64,000 nucleotides of DNA from Aphelenchoides besseyi (lineage: Eukaryota > Nematoda > Chromadorea > Rhabditida > Aphelenchoididae): assembly GCA_024699855.1 (NCBI GenBank), contig JAMPIQ010000001.1:13206001-13270000 (forward strand), written 5' to 3'. The position numbers and the translations under genes are program-made. The notes beneath the pieces were generated by a model that was given only the letters and a program-made list of their open reading frames with translations, ran no database searches and had not been told where the DNA came from. Each line of letters begins with the position of its first letter. The stretch's first letter is position 1. This document shows positions 45,256 to 56,364 of the stretch, in pieces.

Positions 45256-46122
45256 TTTGACTCCGCGAACTTTCTGGCCAAATCAAATCTAAAAACTCGA
45301 ATTTAATCTGAACGAAACAAACGCATCGATATTGGAGAAACGAGGAAGTCAAAGTCATTGACAGAAGTGCTGTGGAATCGGAGAACTGCATTCCAGCTGG
45401 TCCTTTCAATTCAAACTTCGAGGCTTTGAAGCACAAAAACGATCGGTTGTTAAGAACGTTGTCATGATCCGAACGTTCCGCCCATTTGGCAGACTGCAAA
45501 CCAACAAACAAAAAAGCAATGAGATGGAAGGGCGACGGGAACTGACAGCTGGACGCCACTGAAAACGCACACGCGTCGTGAAGTCTCAAAACTGCACTCT
45601 ATTGATTTTTCTCTCGTGGCTGAAGTTCACGAGTTGAATGATGCCAACAAAAAACCCATTTTCAGTCGGTCAAAGTAAAAGTGACATTTAATATGACCTT
45701 CTCTTTTGCTGTTTAATGGGACTTGGAAATTCAATGCGTACGCAGCAACAACATTGACGGTACAACAGAACTCAACGACTGTCTTTAAAGTCACTAACAA
45801 TCTTTTTAATCAAAAACATCACCTATCAAGCTACTTTCCTTGAGAACATTAATGCACTTTGTTTTTGTAAACGAACGTATTTTTCAAGTGTGTGAAGTTT
45901 TTTTGTTGAAGTCTTATTTGACGTCATTTTATGATCACAGCTCAGATATTCAATCTCAAATTTTGGGTGCAGTTCGAAGCGTTAATGTTTGATTTACGCC
46001 TTTAATCTCTTAATCTGTGGACGCTTATCGAGTAGTTGATGTTCGTTATTAAAATGGAGCTATGATTGGAGAACTTATATCAACACAATACGTGTGTCAT
46101 TTAATGACTGTTTTCTAGTTCA
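45256..46122. other. Intergenic, no gene seen
   Basis: Divergent upstream regions of Sec61 alpha and the pepsin-like pseudoenzyme. A weaker GATAAG lies near 46022-46027 (minus). No coding segment recognised. Confidence 0.45.
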
Positions 46123-47413
46123 ATGAGAATGACTCTTATTGCAGTTTTCGTCTTTCTACTCGGCTCAACGGGTGTCAAATCCGAAGATAAAAAGGTCTTC
46201 AGAGTCCAGTTGTTTTCTACCACAGGAGTTAGTGTTCAAAATCCGATTGTTTTTAACGTGTCAATGGGCAGTCCTCCCCAAAACTTTTCGCTATTTCCAT
46301 TCACAATGACCACCGAGTTGATTGTCGTCGACAAAAATTGTGGAACACCGCTTTCCAGATGTCTGCGGTTTTGTCAAAGTCGTACGTTCGTTCAAAAGAC
46401 AAACAACGAGTTTTGTTTAGCTGAATATCAGTTTTACTGCGATTTGTCTTGCAACACAAACCGGCTTAATTGGCCTGTGGTTTGCGGCGTATCTGCTTCA
46501 GCCAGTTACTATGATCCCAAAATTTCATCGACCTTCCGCTCATTGGACGACGAAAAACATGGACGGTGGAAAGCTCAGTTCCAAGACAGGCGACGGATGA
46601 TTGGAAAGTTTGGGATCGAAGATCTCGTTATACAAACAAAAGATAATGAAGCTGCAATAAAAGTAGATTTCGAATTCGTGCATGCGTTTAGTATGGACAT
46701 TAGGTTTCAAACATCGTTGAAAGTATTTTCACAGCACGTTTAGATTGTTCCAAGTTGACGATTCGAATGCTGTTTTCGGCATTGCCCCCGGTCGACGTTC
46801 CACGATTCTGCGACTTTTTGAAGCCAACATTATTGCTAAACCGTTGCTATCGATTTCGCTTCTGAAAACTGAAATGGTTTTTGGTGATTTAGACCGAAAA
46901 AATTGCGAAAATGATTGGGAATTTCATTCGACAGTAAAAGATGATCGTTGGACTATCGCTGTGGATTCGATTTACATTTCTCATGTTGGAACTTTTGGCA
47001 AAGGATTAGTTTGTTGAAAGCGATAATTTGAGTTTAGTTAGTGAATTTAGGCTCATTTGCAAACTCACTGGCCAGTAATAGGTGTCCCGACAAAAGTGAT
47101 AGAGAAGTTAATCGAAGAAAAAGTGATTACCGTGAGTTTGCTTGACACTTATTTCTTTGCCGATTGTGAGGTCTTTAACTTAACTATCAAAATCAGCATT
47201 GACGGTAAAGTCTATACGTTGACAAAAGAGCATTTATCTGCGTTATATTTTGAATCCACTTGTTATATTTTATTACAAAGAGTACCACCTGTTCGTTATT
47301 CCAATGAAGAAGTGTGGATTTTGGGTCACCCATTTGTTGGCCACGCTTATTGTGTTGCTTTCGACTTTCAAAAGAATCGAATTGGAATTGTTAGTTACCT
47401 TGACAATGTGTGA
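46123..47413 (+). CDS. Secreted pepsin-fold protein lacking both catalytic aspartates
   Basis: Signal peptide MRMTLIAVFVFLLGSTGVKS. Three exons joined by 43- and ~47-nt introns give about 400 residues of clear A1 pepsin architecture: FNVSMGSPPQNFSLFPFTMT, VFGIAPGR, EMVFGDLDRKNCENDWEF and WILGHPFVGHAYCVAFDFQK followed by NRIGIV. At the first active site, where DTGS should follow QNFSLFP, the sequence is FTMT. At the second, DTG(T/S) is replaced by QTHW (AHLQTHWPVIGVP). Both catalytic Asp are therefore gone while the fold-defining residues, Cys residues and frame are kept. This suggests a selected non-enzymatic role such as binding or inhibition. Extra Cys cluster near residues 80-120. Confidence 0.83.
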
Positions 47414-47486
47414 CACTCGTTTTAATTCTCAAATCCAAGTAATAAAATAATACGATATTAGGCTCTCTATTACTATTCAATTGAAA

Positions 47487-48675
47487 TTACTTATTCCAAG
47501 CTTCAGCCAGTTGTCGAAAATGATCCTCACGAGCAACCACGTTATTGATACTAACTGTACATGCGACTTGCTGTGTGACAATTTCACATCCAAATAGACG
47601 TCTCAAGTCGCGGATGAGCTCTTTGCGTACACGTTTGAACTCCCAGATCATGATCATTGTTGCGTATATTGAATAACCCATAAAAATGGAATAAATGCTC
47701 TAAATAATGTTATTTAGAATCAACTCTTACATTTTGCCTACCAACAAAATTGCTGTAACCAATGGAGAGTTCATGGGAAAAAAACGAAAGAAGTGAAAAT
47801 ATACGAATGCGGACTGCAAAACGACGAAGAACACTAGACTCCACGCAAATGCGATGAGAATCGGTCGAAGGACGTTTACAATCGTCGATGTTTGTTTGAT
47901 CGTAAAACTCTCGGCCAAAGAATTTGCTGTGTAGTAGTGATCTTTGACGTATTTATTCAAACGCCAGAACTCCTTAAAATAAAATTTAAATGCTATGAAA
48001 TTAAACTGAAATTTACGTATAAAGCAAAGTCATACGCAGCTCCTGAAATTACCAAAAGCGTGAGAATCGCATATTCATTTTGGTCGATATTGAACGTGAA
48101 CTGAAGTCTATCGTCAATCGGCATGTCGACTGTAAAAATGAACGAAAGAACGCACTTCAACACAGTGACAATTAACGTCAAAAGGAGCTGAAATTGATAA
48201 TCAAAACGTTGTTCTCTAGCGACTTACACCCGAAAACAAAATCCAATTTGCTGTTGAAGTACCACGGTGCTCGTAATGAGTACGATACTTGAAGCCGATT
48301 CGTCTTTCCCAGCCAATTAGTAAGTACTTGAAGGTCGTTAAAATGGCCAGAAGATTGCCGATAAACATAAAGCAGTAGAAAATGGACGCCGAATGATAAC
48401 GACCTTTTGCCACTGAATAGTAATCTGGTGGGATAAGCAGCAAAATTGGGTGGAAAATCATCGTCATACTCATCACGATATGAAGAGTTATCTGAACTCA
48501 TAAATCACGTACGAAAAGTCAGCAAACTTACAAGAACTCTTCGAAACGACGGATGGAAGGTGCGTAATCGACTAAACTTTGACGCAAAATAGAAATTTGA
48601 AATCAAACAAACAATTGAGGCAGTCAACTCAAAAAGCAACTGAACAAAAATGACTGTCTTCAAGTCTATTTCCAT
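47487..48675 (-). CDS. Serpentine chemoreceptor, Sre type (copy 2)
   Basis: Six exons with canonical ~40-45-nt introns, about 340 residues. MEIDLKTVIFVQLLFELTAS starts helix 1. Then SMTMIFHPILLLIP, LLAILTTFKYLLIGWERRIG, FSG|LLLTLIVTVLKCVLSF, EFWRLNKYVKDHYYTANSLA, ESFTIKQTSTIVNVLRPILI, SIYSIFMGYSIYATMIM, and the C-terminus WEFKRVRKELIRDLRRLFG ending FRQLAEAWNK. Same exon layout as copy 1, so a tandem-type duplication now separated by Sec61 and the pepsin homologue. All splice sites are canonical, so this copy looks functional. Confidence 0.84.
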
Positions 48676-49255
48676 TTTAATTGCGTGAATAAACTCGACA
48701 GGACCTCTAATGAACGGTTAATAAAGGCGGAAGAAAAGAAACTCTACATGTCACACGTTACATACAAATTTCTCATCCGTTTGATCGTTTGTATTTTGTT
48801 CTTATTTCTTAGAATTTGTCTTTACACACCAAAAATTAACGACACGAACGATGAATTTTCCTTAAACCAAAATCTGAAGCCTTATGGCCGAAACTCGTAA
48901 GACTAACAATCGAGTTTTAAAAAACATTACCATTGAAATGGTATTGACATTCAAAGGCAACAGAGCTGTAACGTCTATTGATGGAGATGTTAGCACATCT
49001 TTTTTTGAAATATCATGTATTCCAAATTTCATTTATGATAAAAGATTCGTTGACTTCTTTTGCGATTCCTTTGAGTAAGACAAAAAGATTCTGGAAATGG
49101 TTAAAAACAGTTTCATTTCACAATAAAAAGTTTGTGGTTTTTCAAAAGTTCATTACAATAAAAACAAATTACAAAAAAATTAAAACCGTCGCTTGTTCGG
49201 GTCGATAACTCCATTTCAGCGGGCTATGCTTGCTTCTCGCTTTCCATTGACTCGT
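48676..49255. other. Intergenic, no firm gene
   Basis: Promoter side of Sre copy 2. A plus-strand frame at 48685-48900 with one hydrophobic helix overlaps this promoter and lacks further support. Confidence 0.4.
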
Positions 49256-49552
49256 CTACATCCGCATATTGAGGCTAAAATGTTGATTATTAACGGCTAT
49301 TTAATAATAACTTACCCTCATCCTGTTTCGGATCTCTTCGACTCGCTTCAAGCTCGCGGCCATTCTCCCGAGAATTTCGTTCACAATGACCGCGTTCTCC
49401 TCCATCGCCACTCTGGTTCGAAGATGTTCGGTCATCGCTTGGAAGGTGCGATAGCCGAATTCCTTCGTCAACTGCTGGCTCTCACTTTCCAGCCGTTTGA
49501 ACTGGTGGGTGACTGCGGGCGTCGACGTCGATTGCTTCGTCGTTTTGGTCAT
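49256..49552 (-). CDS. Small coiled-coil protein, unrecognised
   Basis: Two exons (intron ~41 nt) encode about 84 residues: MTKTTKQSTSTPAVTHQFKR, then a long amphipathic helix (LESESQQLTKEFGYRTFQAM...EENAVIVNEILGRMAASLKR) and a short end NRMSLNMRM. An acceptor-like TTTTCTTTAG sits directly before the ATG, consistent with a 5'-UTR intron or trans-splicing. Size and helix resemble small subunits of BLOC-1/BORC-like or Mediator-like complexes, but no specific match is recognised. Confidence 0.6.
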
Positions 49553-49681
49553 TCTAAAGAAAAGAGTGATTCACGGAATGGAATACTATGAACTTACTTA
49601 ATAATTCGAGATTTGGAGGCCTCACGAAATGACTTGAACACGAGAATGATTCACAAGAAAATTGCTGGGGCTGTTATAGTA

Positions 49682-49903
49682 CAGGGTGTTCTAGCTGAAA
49701 CTGTTTATTTGAAACGCGGCGCATAATTCCAGTTCTTAACCAATTTTTATGCGGTTTTCTGTACTTGATAGGAAATTTATGGAAATTTTGTTTTGCATAA
49801 ACAGATTTTTTGAATTTGATACAGAATCATAAGAAATGTTTATTTTGTTGAAGTGTTCGGTTTTAAGCGAAAAAAATCGCGTGCAAATGCGTTGCGTGTG
49901 GTT
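49682..49903 (+). repeat. Left terminal inverted repeat of the mariner-like element
   Basis: Inverted match to 50330-50547, diverged mostly by small changes and a few indels. Confidence 0.85.
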
Positions 49904-49939
49904 CATTTCAATGCGCTTAACAAAAATGTCTTGTTCACC

Positions 49940-50278
49940 AGGAGAAAACGCTCTTCGTGATCGAGTACGGCAAGTCAAACAGTCCGATTTCCGTTCAACG
50001 TGCCTTCCGTTGACACTTCAATCTTCCTCCACCTGCTCCCGTTCCGAATGCTTCGAATTTCTCGACTTGGTTGGACAAATTTTTGCAACGGGGCGATGTC
50101 TACAAGCGACATGGAGATAAGGGAAGGTTGGGAATTGTGTGCAATTTTTAATTCGTTTTTGTTAAGAACAGCCAGAACTCCGGAACTGAATTCGCGGATA
50201 TTCCCCAAGAAATCATCGACCATTCGACCGAAGAGTACGCTCGCCGAGTCAAAAAGACGGAAGATCTGTTAAGATTTG
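49940..50278 (+). pseudogene. Transposase N-terminal helix-turn-helix remnant
   Basis: The frame EKTLFVIEYGKSNSPISVQR is interrupted by TGA after AFR and continues HFNLPPPAP. Then WLDKFLQRGDVYKR and a short tail. The first half matches the HTH seen at the start of many mariner-type transposases (VQRxFR...W...F...G.V). The catalytic part is deleted. Confidence 0.65.
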
Positions 50279-50329
50279 AACGATAAACACTTGAAAGTCA
50301 AAGATCTTTTCTGCAAAGTGGGGAGAAAG

Positions 50330-50547
50330 ACCACACGCAGCGCATTTGCACGCGATTTTTCCGCTCAAAACCGAACACTTCACCAAAATGAAGATTTCTT
50401 ATGATTCTGAATAAAATTCTGGAAATCTTTTGAAAGAAAACAAAATGAACAGGTGTCCACTATCATGTGGAAAAAGTCGCATAAAAATTGGTTAAGAAAT
50501 GACCGAGAAATACGCGTTTTAATAAAGAGTTTCAACTAAGAACCCTG
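50330..50547 (-). repeat. Right terminal inverted repeat of the mariner-like element
   Basis: Inverted match to 49682-49903. Its outer end forms the palindrome CCCTGTACAGGG with the flank, which begins CAGGG again. Confidence 0.85.
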
Positions 50548-51344
50548 TACAGGGTTTCGATAGGTTTCTTACGATAACAACACTTTCGGTATTAAGGGGC
50601 GGGTTTCTTTTCGAATATCACTATTCATTCAAGGTTTTGCTCAATCTGCCAATTGTTACGCTGCTGTTACTATTGCATTATTTTCATCGCTTTCGGCATT
50701 TTTTTTGTGTTTCAGATCGGATCTGGTTAGTTGGACCGCAATATACTGCGAGTCACACTCAAACATTCCAATCATCTCTATTATCTCACCAAATTGACTA
50801 CGAGTTATTTTCACATCTTTGAAGAGTAGCACTGAAGGTATTGCGGTAATGCGTTTATTTGATTGTTTATCTGTTGATCGCGATGATCGAATTGACCGCT
50901 GGCGATGCTATCGTTTAAACTTATCGATTACATCTTTACTTAAAACTATTATTCAAGAAAACGGAAATATTTCCTGCGTTAAATTTCAGAAAACAATTGC
51001 AAATGCCGACATGTAAGCGAGAATTCTGTAGTTCGAAAACACAGATCAACTTCCTTAGAACGAACGCATTCTGCCCTCCGAAAGCACACGAACACTACTG
51101 TTTTCAATTTCCGAAAACAAGTTGAACCGAACTTTGTTGCAGACAAATTATATAGACAAGCAGTTAACCTACGATGTTTTGTTGCTTTTCTGATTGTTAA
51201 TTTGTTCCATGAATATTATAAGACGCAAACTACGTTAATGCGTCCGACGAACGTGTTTTAGAACGCGTACCTCTCTTTACAGCAAATTAATTGGTCTATT
51301 TAAGAAGTAGTTTCACTGATTGAATTTCCCAGCTGTCGATTGCA
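50548..51344. other. Intergenic, no gene seen
   Basis: Flank of the transposon and upstream region of the second P450. AT-rich; short frames only. Confidence 0.45.
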
Positions 51345-53422
51345 ATGTTACTTCTCTTGTTGTTTATTCTACTTGCTGTTTTAATTGTCCACCAGTTTTA
51401 TTATCGAAGACGAAATCTTCCAAATGGTCCACTTCCATTGCCAATCATCGGAAACGCTCATTCGTTCTTAAAAAAAGAACGTTGGGAGGATCAGTTTCTG
51501 AAGTAAACTCGAAGATGATTCGTGTTCATTTTTCTTTACAGATGGCGCGAAGAGTTCGGTCCAATCTACACTTATTGGCTCGGTCCAATGGCCATTGTCT
51601 CGGTGAATGACTACCAGATCATCCAAAAAATGTTCGTCCATGACGGGGATACGTACGCCGATAGAGCAGCGATGGAAGCATTTGATGATCTGACTCGTGG
51701 AGGAGTTTACGGTTCGTTTTTCACCACATTTTAATGAGCGTATTGTTCAAGGAGTGATTGAAACTTCTGGAAATCTTTGGAGGTAAGTAGCCGCTGGAAA
51801 TGGGAAAAATTCTTTGCAGTCAACAGCGACGTTTTGCTTTGAAGGTGCTTCGGGATTTTGGTCTTGGAAAAAACAAAATGCAAGAAAGGGTATTTTTAAT
51901 GGTTGGCAAGTGATTTGATTTCGATTGTAGATATTAGACGAATTACTTGAAATTCGTGAGAACATCGATGCTGAGATTAAAAGTGGAGCAAAAGAAATCG
52001 ATTTTCATCGACACACTGGTAATTCTTGTTGTTAATATTCTGTTCTACGGGTTTTAGACATTGCCACCGGGTCGGTCATCAACGCGGTGGTTTGTGGTTT
52101 TCGTTTCACAGAAAAAGTTTGTGTTAAATGCTCGTGTTTGTCTGAAAAAACATTTTTAGGATCATCAACATCACTTTTATCGTTTGAGAGAAGTTACGGA
52201 AAAAATGATGAAAAACTTTTCCGATCCATTACTAAATTTAGCCGTTTCAAACCCTACAATTTCTAAGTTACCAGTGTTCAGTCAAATAATGGAAAGAGCC
52301 GGAAAAGTCAGCCGACCAATTTTTGAGTTTTTGAATCACATGATCGACGAACATCTGAAGCTTAACGATTATACAGACGACAACTTTGAACCACAAGATT
52401 TCATCGACGCTTATTTGCTGGAGCAGAACCGACAAGAGAAACAAAAGAACAAAGATCATTATTTCACGTGTGTATTGGTTCACTGTTTGATTTGACTGTT
52501 GATTTAGACGGCAACAACTTTTGAACGTTCTCTTCGATCTCTGGTTTGCAGGACAAGTAAGTTCAGAAACAATCATTTTAACAATATAATTGACAGGAAA
52601 CAACATCGACAACCCTTACTTGGGGTTTTGCATACCTCATTCGACATCCCGAAGCTCAACAGAAACTACATGCCGAATTGGATCGAGTGATTGGTTCTGA
52701 TCGATTGATCACAATGTCCGACAAAAACGATTTGCCATACACGAATGCAGTTATAAATGTGAATTTGACCAACATCTACATAAAACGATGATTCTTGTTT
52801 TAGGAAATCCAGCGGTTGGTTGCGAATAAACGAATCGACAGTTGAAACTGGTTTTCAGATGCAGCAACATTGTTGGACAGAATCTGCCGCGAAAAACAAC
52901 CCGAGAAGTCGTGATTGCAAATTGTAAGCTGCCGAAGGGAACTGTAAGTACTTTGTTGTTATTTCTGTTTATAATTGGATTTTAGGTTGTTATTCCACAA
53001 GTCTCCGTTCTAATGAACGATCCTAAGGTCTCTACTTAAAGATTATGGAAATGAGATTTGTTTTTAGATTTTCCCGGAGCCAAAGAAATTTAATCCCGAT
53101 CGTTTCATCGACGAGAACGGGAAGTTGAAGCGTTGTGATGAACTGATGCCGTTTTCCATTGGAAAAAGACAATGTCTTGGTAAGTGAGCGCCAAGTCGAA
53201 GTTTTATATCGTGAATTGCAGGTGAGGGAATTGCTCGCGCTGAACTGTTTTTGTTTCTCGCCAATCTGTGTAACGCATACAAGGTAAGTTCCCATTCGAA
53301 CACTCTTGTCATCTCGAATTCAGTTCTATGCCGGCGAAAAAGAACCGACGTTACTCAAACTAAATGGCGGCGGATCGTTGTCAACTAAGCCATACAAAAC
53401 GCAAGTCGTACGACGCCATTGA
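51345..53422 (+). CDS. Cytochrome P450 (CYP2-clan, nematode CYP33-like), intact
   Basis: Twelve to fourteen exons with introns of 36-45 nt, all canonical, encode about 480 residues. Membrane anchor [19 protein letters not shown], then [16 protein letters not shown]-helix [22 protein letters not shown]-helix FAGQ|ETTSTT, K-helix [41 protein letters not shown] and the haem loop [12 protein letters not shown] with its Cys. The end is [10 protein letters not shown]. It keeps the Trp that is a stop codon in the copy at 20.1 kb. An acceptor-like TTTCCCAG lies 15 bp before the ATG. Likely an ER monooxygenase of xenobiotics or fatty acids; the substrate cannot be told. Confidence 0.93.
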
Positions 53423-53568
53423 ATACTCTTTAAATAATTGTCGTGTTTCTTTTTGCCAACTTTTTCAATCCAGTACTTAAAACTACTTTATTTAATGTTC
53501 ACGAAACAAAACTAATATCATGAGTATAGTAACTATGAAAGCAAAAATCTGGATTCTACAATTGCCAA

Positions 53569-54061
53569 TCACCAACAACCGTCGGATTGTCGTCGTTTTC
53601 CATCGAAAAACGGTTTGGACAACTCGATCACTCCCAAGTCGTCGGCCACCGTTGGCTTCGAGCACTTCGCAAATTGACGTCCAAAATCATAAATCGTACA
53701 CATCGGTTTTCGCTTGTCATTGCAATTATGTCTTCTAAATAGAGTAGTTAAAGAGAGGCAGACAGTAAACTTACATCTCAAGATATGCCTTCATTTTACG
53801 TTTACTTAACTCACATTCTTTCCAAAAGTCAATTCTCCATTCGTTTTCTTGACCGTGAAGTTCAAATTGACCGTTTCCATCCGTCCACTTTTTGTCCAAT
53901 AGCTCATCAAGTGAAGCCCAATCAAAGTCCCACAGTTGGACTGTGATATTTCGTTCAGCTCGTCCGTTGCATTCGATACGTCCTTTCACACTAATGTAAT
54001 GCATTTCAGCAACGATTAAGCCAAAAATTAGAAAGAAAACTGAAACTTTTAATTCGAGCAT
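53569..54061 (-). CDS. Transthyretin-like (TTL/TTR) secreted protein
   Basis: Signal peptide MLELKVSVFFLIFGLIVAE, then the typical nematode TTL domain: ISVKGRIECNGRAERNITVQ, LWDFDWASLDELLDKKWTDG, NGQFELHG and two further Cys. The single intron (40 nt) gives ...MKAYLEI|RHNCNDKRKPMCTIYDFG, ending RQSDGCW. About 150 residues. TTL proteins are secreted beta-sandwich proteins; some act as bridging molecules in cell-corpse recognition, and most have no known role. Confidence 0.83.
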
Positions 54062-54453
54062 GTTCGCTGGAAAGAACTGAATTCTGAACGTGAATTGAAA
54101 TGTTTTCGGGCTTCAAAAGTCACATAAACAAAAGCAAACGGCCATTTAATAAAACTTTCATCCCGTTTTTGGACTACGAAATTGTTCGTTTCAAAAGCAT
54201 AATTCATCTTTCTTTAGAAGTCTTTTCGAAACAACACGTCCACTTCGAATGTCACGTTTTGAGTTCGACGTATTTGACGTGATGAACAAAATTAAAGTTT
54301 GAATTAGAAACAAGCTTATTTCTTATTCTTATGACACTTCAAAACGAATCCATAACATCGTTCGAAAGGGCTTAGAAGGAGTTAGCAAGAACCCAAACTC
54401 CAATATTGTCTACGTAATCGAAGCAAAGTCTTGAACTAACTCGATAATCGAAA
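54062..54453. other. Intergenic, no gene seen
   Basis: Promoter side of the transthyretin-like gene; no further feature recognised. Confidence 0.4.
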
Positions 54454-55187
54454 CTAATTCCACGCGTCGCTCGCTTTAAACAACTCAGGAGTCTGATCAA
54501 ATTGAACAAAAACACGTTGACTTTTAAACAGAACATATTGAACTATGTTCGGAGAATTCGTTTTGATGTACATGTCGCGACTAACGTGAATTCTAGAAAA
54601 ATCTCCAACTTTGGACCACATGAAGAAAAGAAAATATTAATGTCATGAGTCCTGGTATCTTTGTCGAATACCCGATTCGGCATCCATAAAACCCTTCACA
54701 TTAACAATCTATGTGTGGTCCATCGTTCTGTTCGGATATTCCTTTTCTCGACCATTCTCCGCCCAAACTACTGTCACGGATATTTTAAGCCAACACCTGC
54801 GAAACGATCCATTAACGAATCCGGTTGGATCATTGATAGTTGATTTGCGAGAAACTATGTTTATTCTTACGATTTCGAAAAAAGAATACTCGGAATCGAA
54901 AGCAGATGTAAACTCATAGCTGAGAACTTTGAACAAAAAACAACTTTGCGTGTCACCGGGCTGCTCCAATTTAAGAGACCAGTGTATTCGGGAATCAGAA
55001 ACTCGTAGAACCAATTCGTAGCACTCAGAAACACTCCAATAACAGAAATCAACACGACAGTTAGAATGGTGAATCTCTTCCATGTTTGAACGCAATAAAT
55101 TGGTTTCCTCAACACTGCAATTCGATCCACCAGTAAGAAGCTCACACTAAACATTACTTTGCTTTTGTCGACAATTAATGCTGTCAT
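54454..55187 (-). pseudogene. Serpentine-receptor-like remnant
   Basis: A frame starting at 55187 contains SFLLVDRIAVLRKPIYCVQT and a hydrophobic helix (TILTVVLISVIGVFLSATNW), like helices 3-4 of a 7TM receptor. Downstream segments (YEFTSAFDSEYSFFEI near 54890, then VSRDMYIKTNSPNIVQYVLF ending DAWN at 54454) look coding but cannot be joined in frame with standard introns, and helices 1-2 are missing. Probably a decayed chemoreceptor; a gene whose other exons I failed to find is the alternative. Confidence 0.45.
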
Positions 55188-55701
55188 TTGAATTTAATTC
55201 TCGGTCTTTTGCGTTTTGCCAGTTACAAAGCATCATTTTCTCAACCATTTTTGCCCTGTTTTTTCATATATCACTATGATCATAAAAGAATCACGAACCT
55301 CTTTCGGGCCAACGTGATAGGCGTTTTAAACGGCCCGTCCGCTCTACTCCGGGCAGATCGATGCAGGATCCTAAGGTCTACCCCTAGATACGATGGTCGA
55401 GACTATTGGAACCCGCAAAAAACCAGGAAACTCGAATTAGTCAGGAGCGTTCGATTGGCCCGCGAATATTTGCCGCCCAATACTTTTGGTGTAAATTTGT
55501 CTATCGCCAAAGAGCTCATTCGATTCGCCAAACGACCGACTGATCAAGGCCATGATCTCATTTGTCTCCAATTCCTCACAATCGAGTTATTGGCTATAAC
55601 TGCAGAAGAGGGAGGTTGCTGCGAAAAATTCGCAGACGAAAAGTCGCGGGCCATGGGCCCCAAAAATGAACTGAAAGCGTTCGGATTTTGAATCAGTATC
55701 C
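55188..55701. other. Region with an unexplained plus-strand open frame
   Basis: An intronless plus frame of 167 codons (55188-55691) is unusually long for this intron-dense genome and has a basic middle (KTRKLELVRSVRLAREYL). It has no recognisable domain and no signal of expression, so it is not called as a gene. Confidence 0.35.
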
Positions 55702-55962
55702 TCAGCTACTCACCTTGAAGTATTGTCGATCGTTGGAAACGTTCGATATGTAGATGATGCGTCTGCTGTTGCGTTTCGGATGAACGATCAAGATCTTCGG
55801 TCCGACTTTCAGTCTCTCAGTCAAACCATTCCACCCACTGTTGAATCCGAACTCCGTGCGATTGGCTTCGGCAGCTTCGTTTTGTTGTTCCAGCGTTTTC
55901 GCCGTTTCTTTTCGTGGCGAAGCCTGATGTTGGCTTTTGCTTCGTTGTCGAGATGAAGCCAT
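55702..55962 (-). CDS. MSP-domain-like protein fragment
   Basis: Start MASSRQRSKSQHQASPRKE, a Gln/Ala-rich linker, then LTERLKVGPKILIVHPKRNS and RRIIYISNVSNDRQYFKV. This matches the first three strands of an MSP (major sperm protein/VAP) domain. It stops two codons later, so the second half of the domain is missing. A 43-nt GTGAG...CTTTCAG segment begins at the same place, but the sequence after it does not resume an MSP domain. Truncated gene or pseudogene is likely. Confidence 0.5.
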   Translation of the reverse strand: MASSRQRSKSQHQASPRKETAKTLEQQNEAAEANRTEFGFNSGWNGLTERLKVGPKILIVHPKRNSRRIIYISNVSNDRQYFKVSS

Positions 55963-56364
55963 CGAAAGCAGTTCAGCACCCGACCAGTGAAATCAGTTCG
56001 ACTGATCATTGAAACAAAACAGCGATTGAAATCAACCGTATGCTAATTTTTGTGTTTTGCAAATCTGTTTCCATCGAACAAATTGCCATCTACGCATTCG
56101 CTTGTAGCTCATTACTTTTCGTATAGGCCGAATTTAAGCAAACATTGTCGTTTCATAAAATCTCGAGGCCGCAAAATTCGTTCCATGTCAAACAACCTCG
56201 CGCCCACTTTGTAATCCGATATCCCAAAGAGCAAAAGAGCGTGAGATAAATCAACAGGACGGAAACAATGCTCACGTTTACGCCAGTGCTCTCAACCTGC
56301 TGATCCAGCGGCCCACTTACCGAAACTAAAAACTGAGTTTGATTCGTGGAATGTAACAATCGAA
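55963..56364. other. Intergenic, no gene seen
   Basis: Divergent upstream regions of the MSP-like fragment and four-helix copy 4. Nothing else recognised. Confidence 0.4.

Larger units (their letters stand above)
49682..50547 (+). mobile_element. Mariner-like element with long terminal inverted repeats, non-autonomous
   Basis: The ends are flanked by TA (49680-49681 and 50548-50549), the Tc1/mariner target duplication, and begin CAGGGTGTTC / end AAGAACCCTG. Terminal inverted repeats of about 220 bp can be aligned: left 49682-49903, right 50330-50547, with shared blocks such as TTAACCAATTTTTATGCG, CAGAATCATAAGAAAT and CGCGTGCAAATGCG. The centre (about 49940-50140, plus) encodes a helix-turn-helix remnant resembling transposase N-termini (SPISVQRAFR, a TGA stop, then HFNLPPPAPVPN and FSTWLDKFLQRGDVYKR). 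No catalytic DDE domain is present, so it is an internally deleted, immobile-on-its-own derivative. Confidence 0.85.

Noticed and set aside
55188..55691. 167-codon intronless plus-strand frame
   Set aside because: No recognisable domain, no supporting start or polyadenylation context, and it borders a receptor remnant on the other strand; not enough to call a gene.
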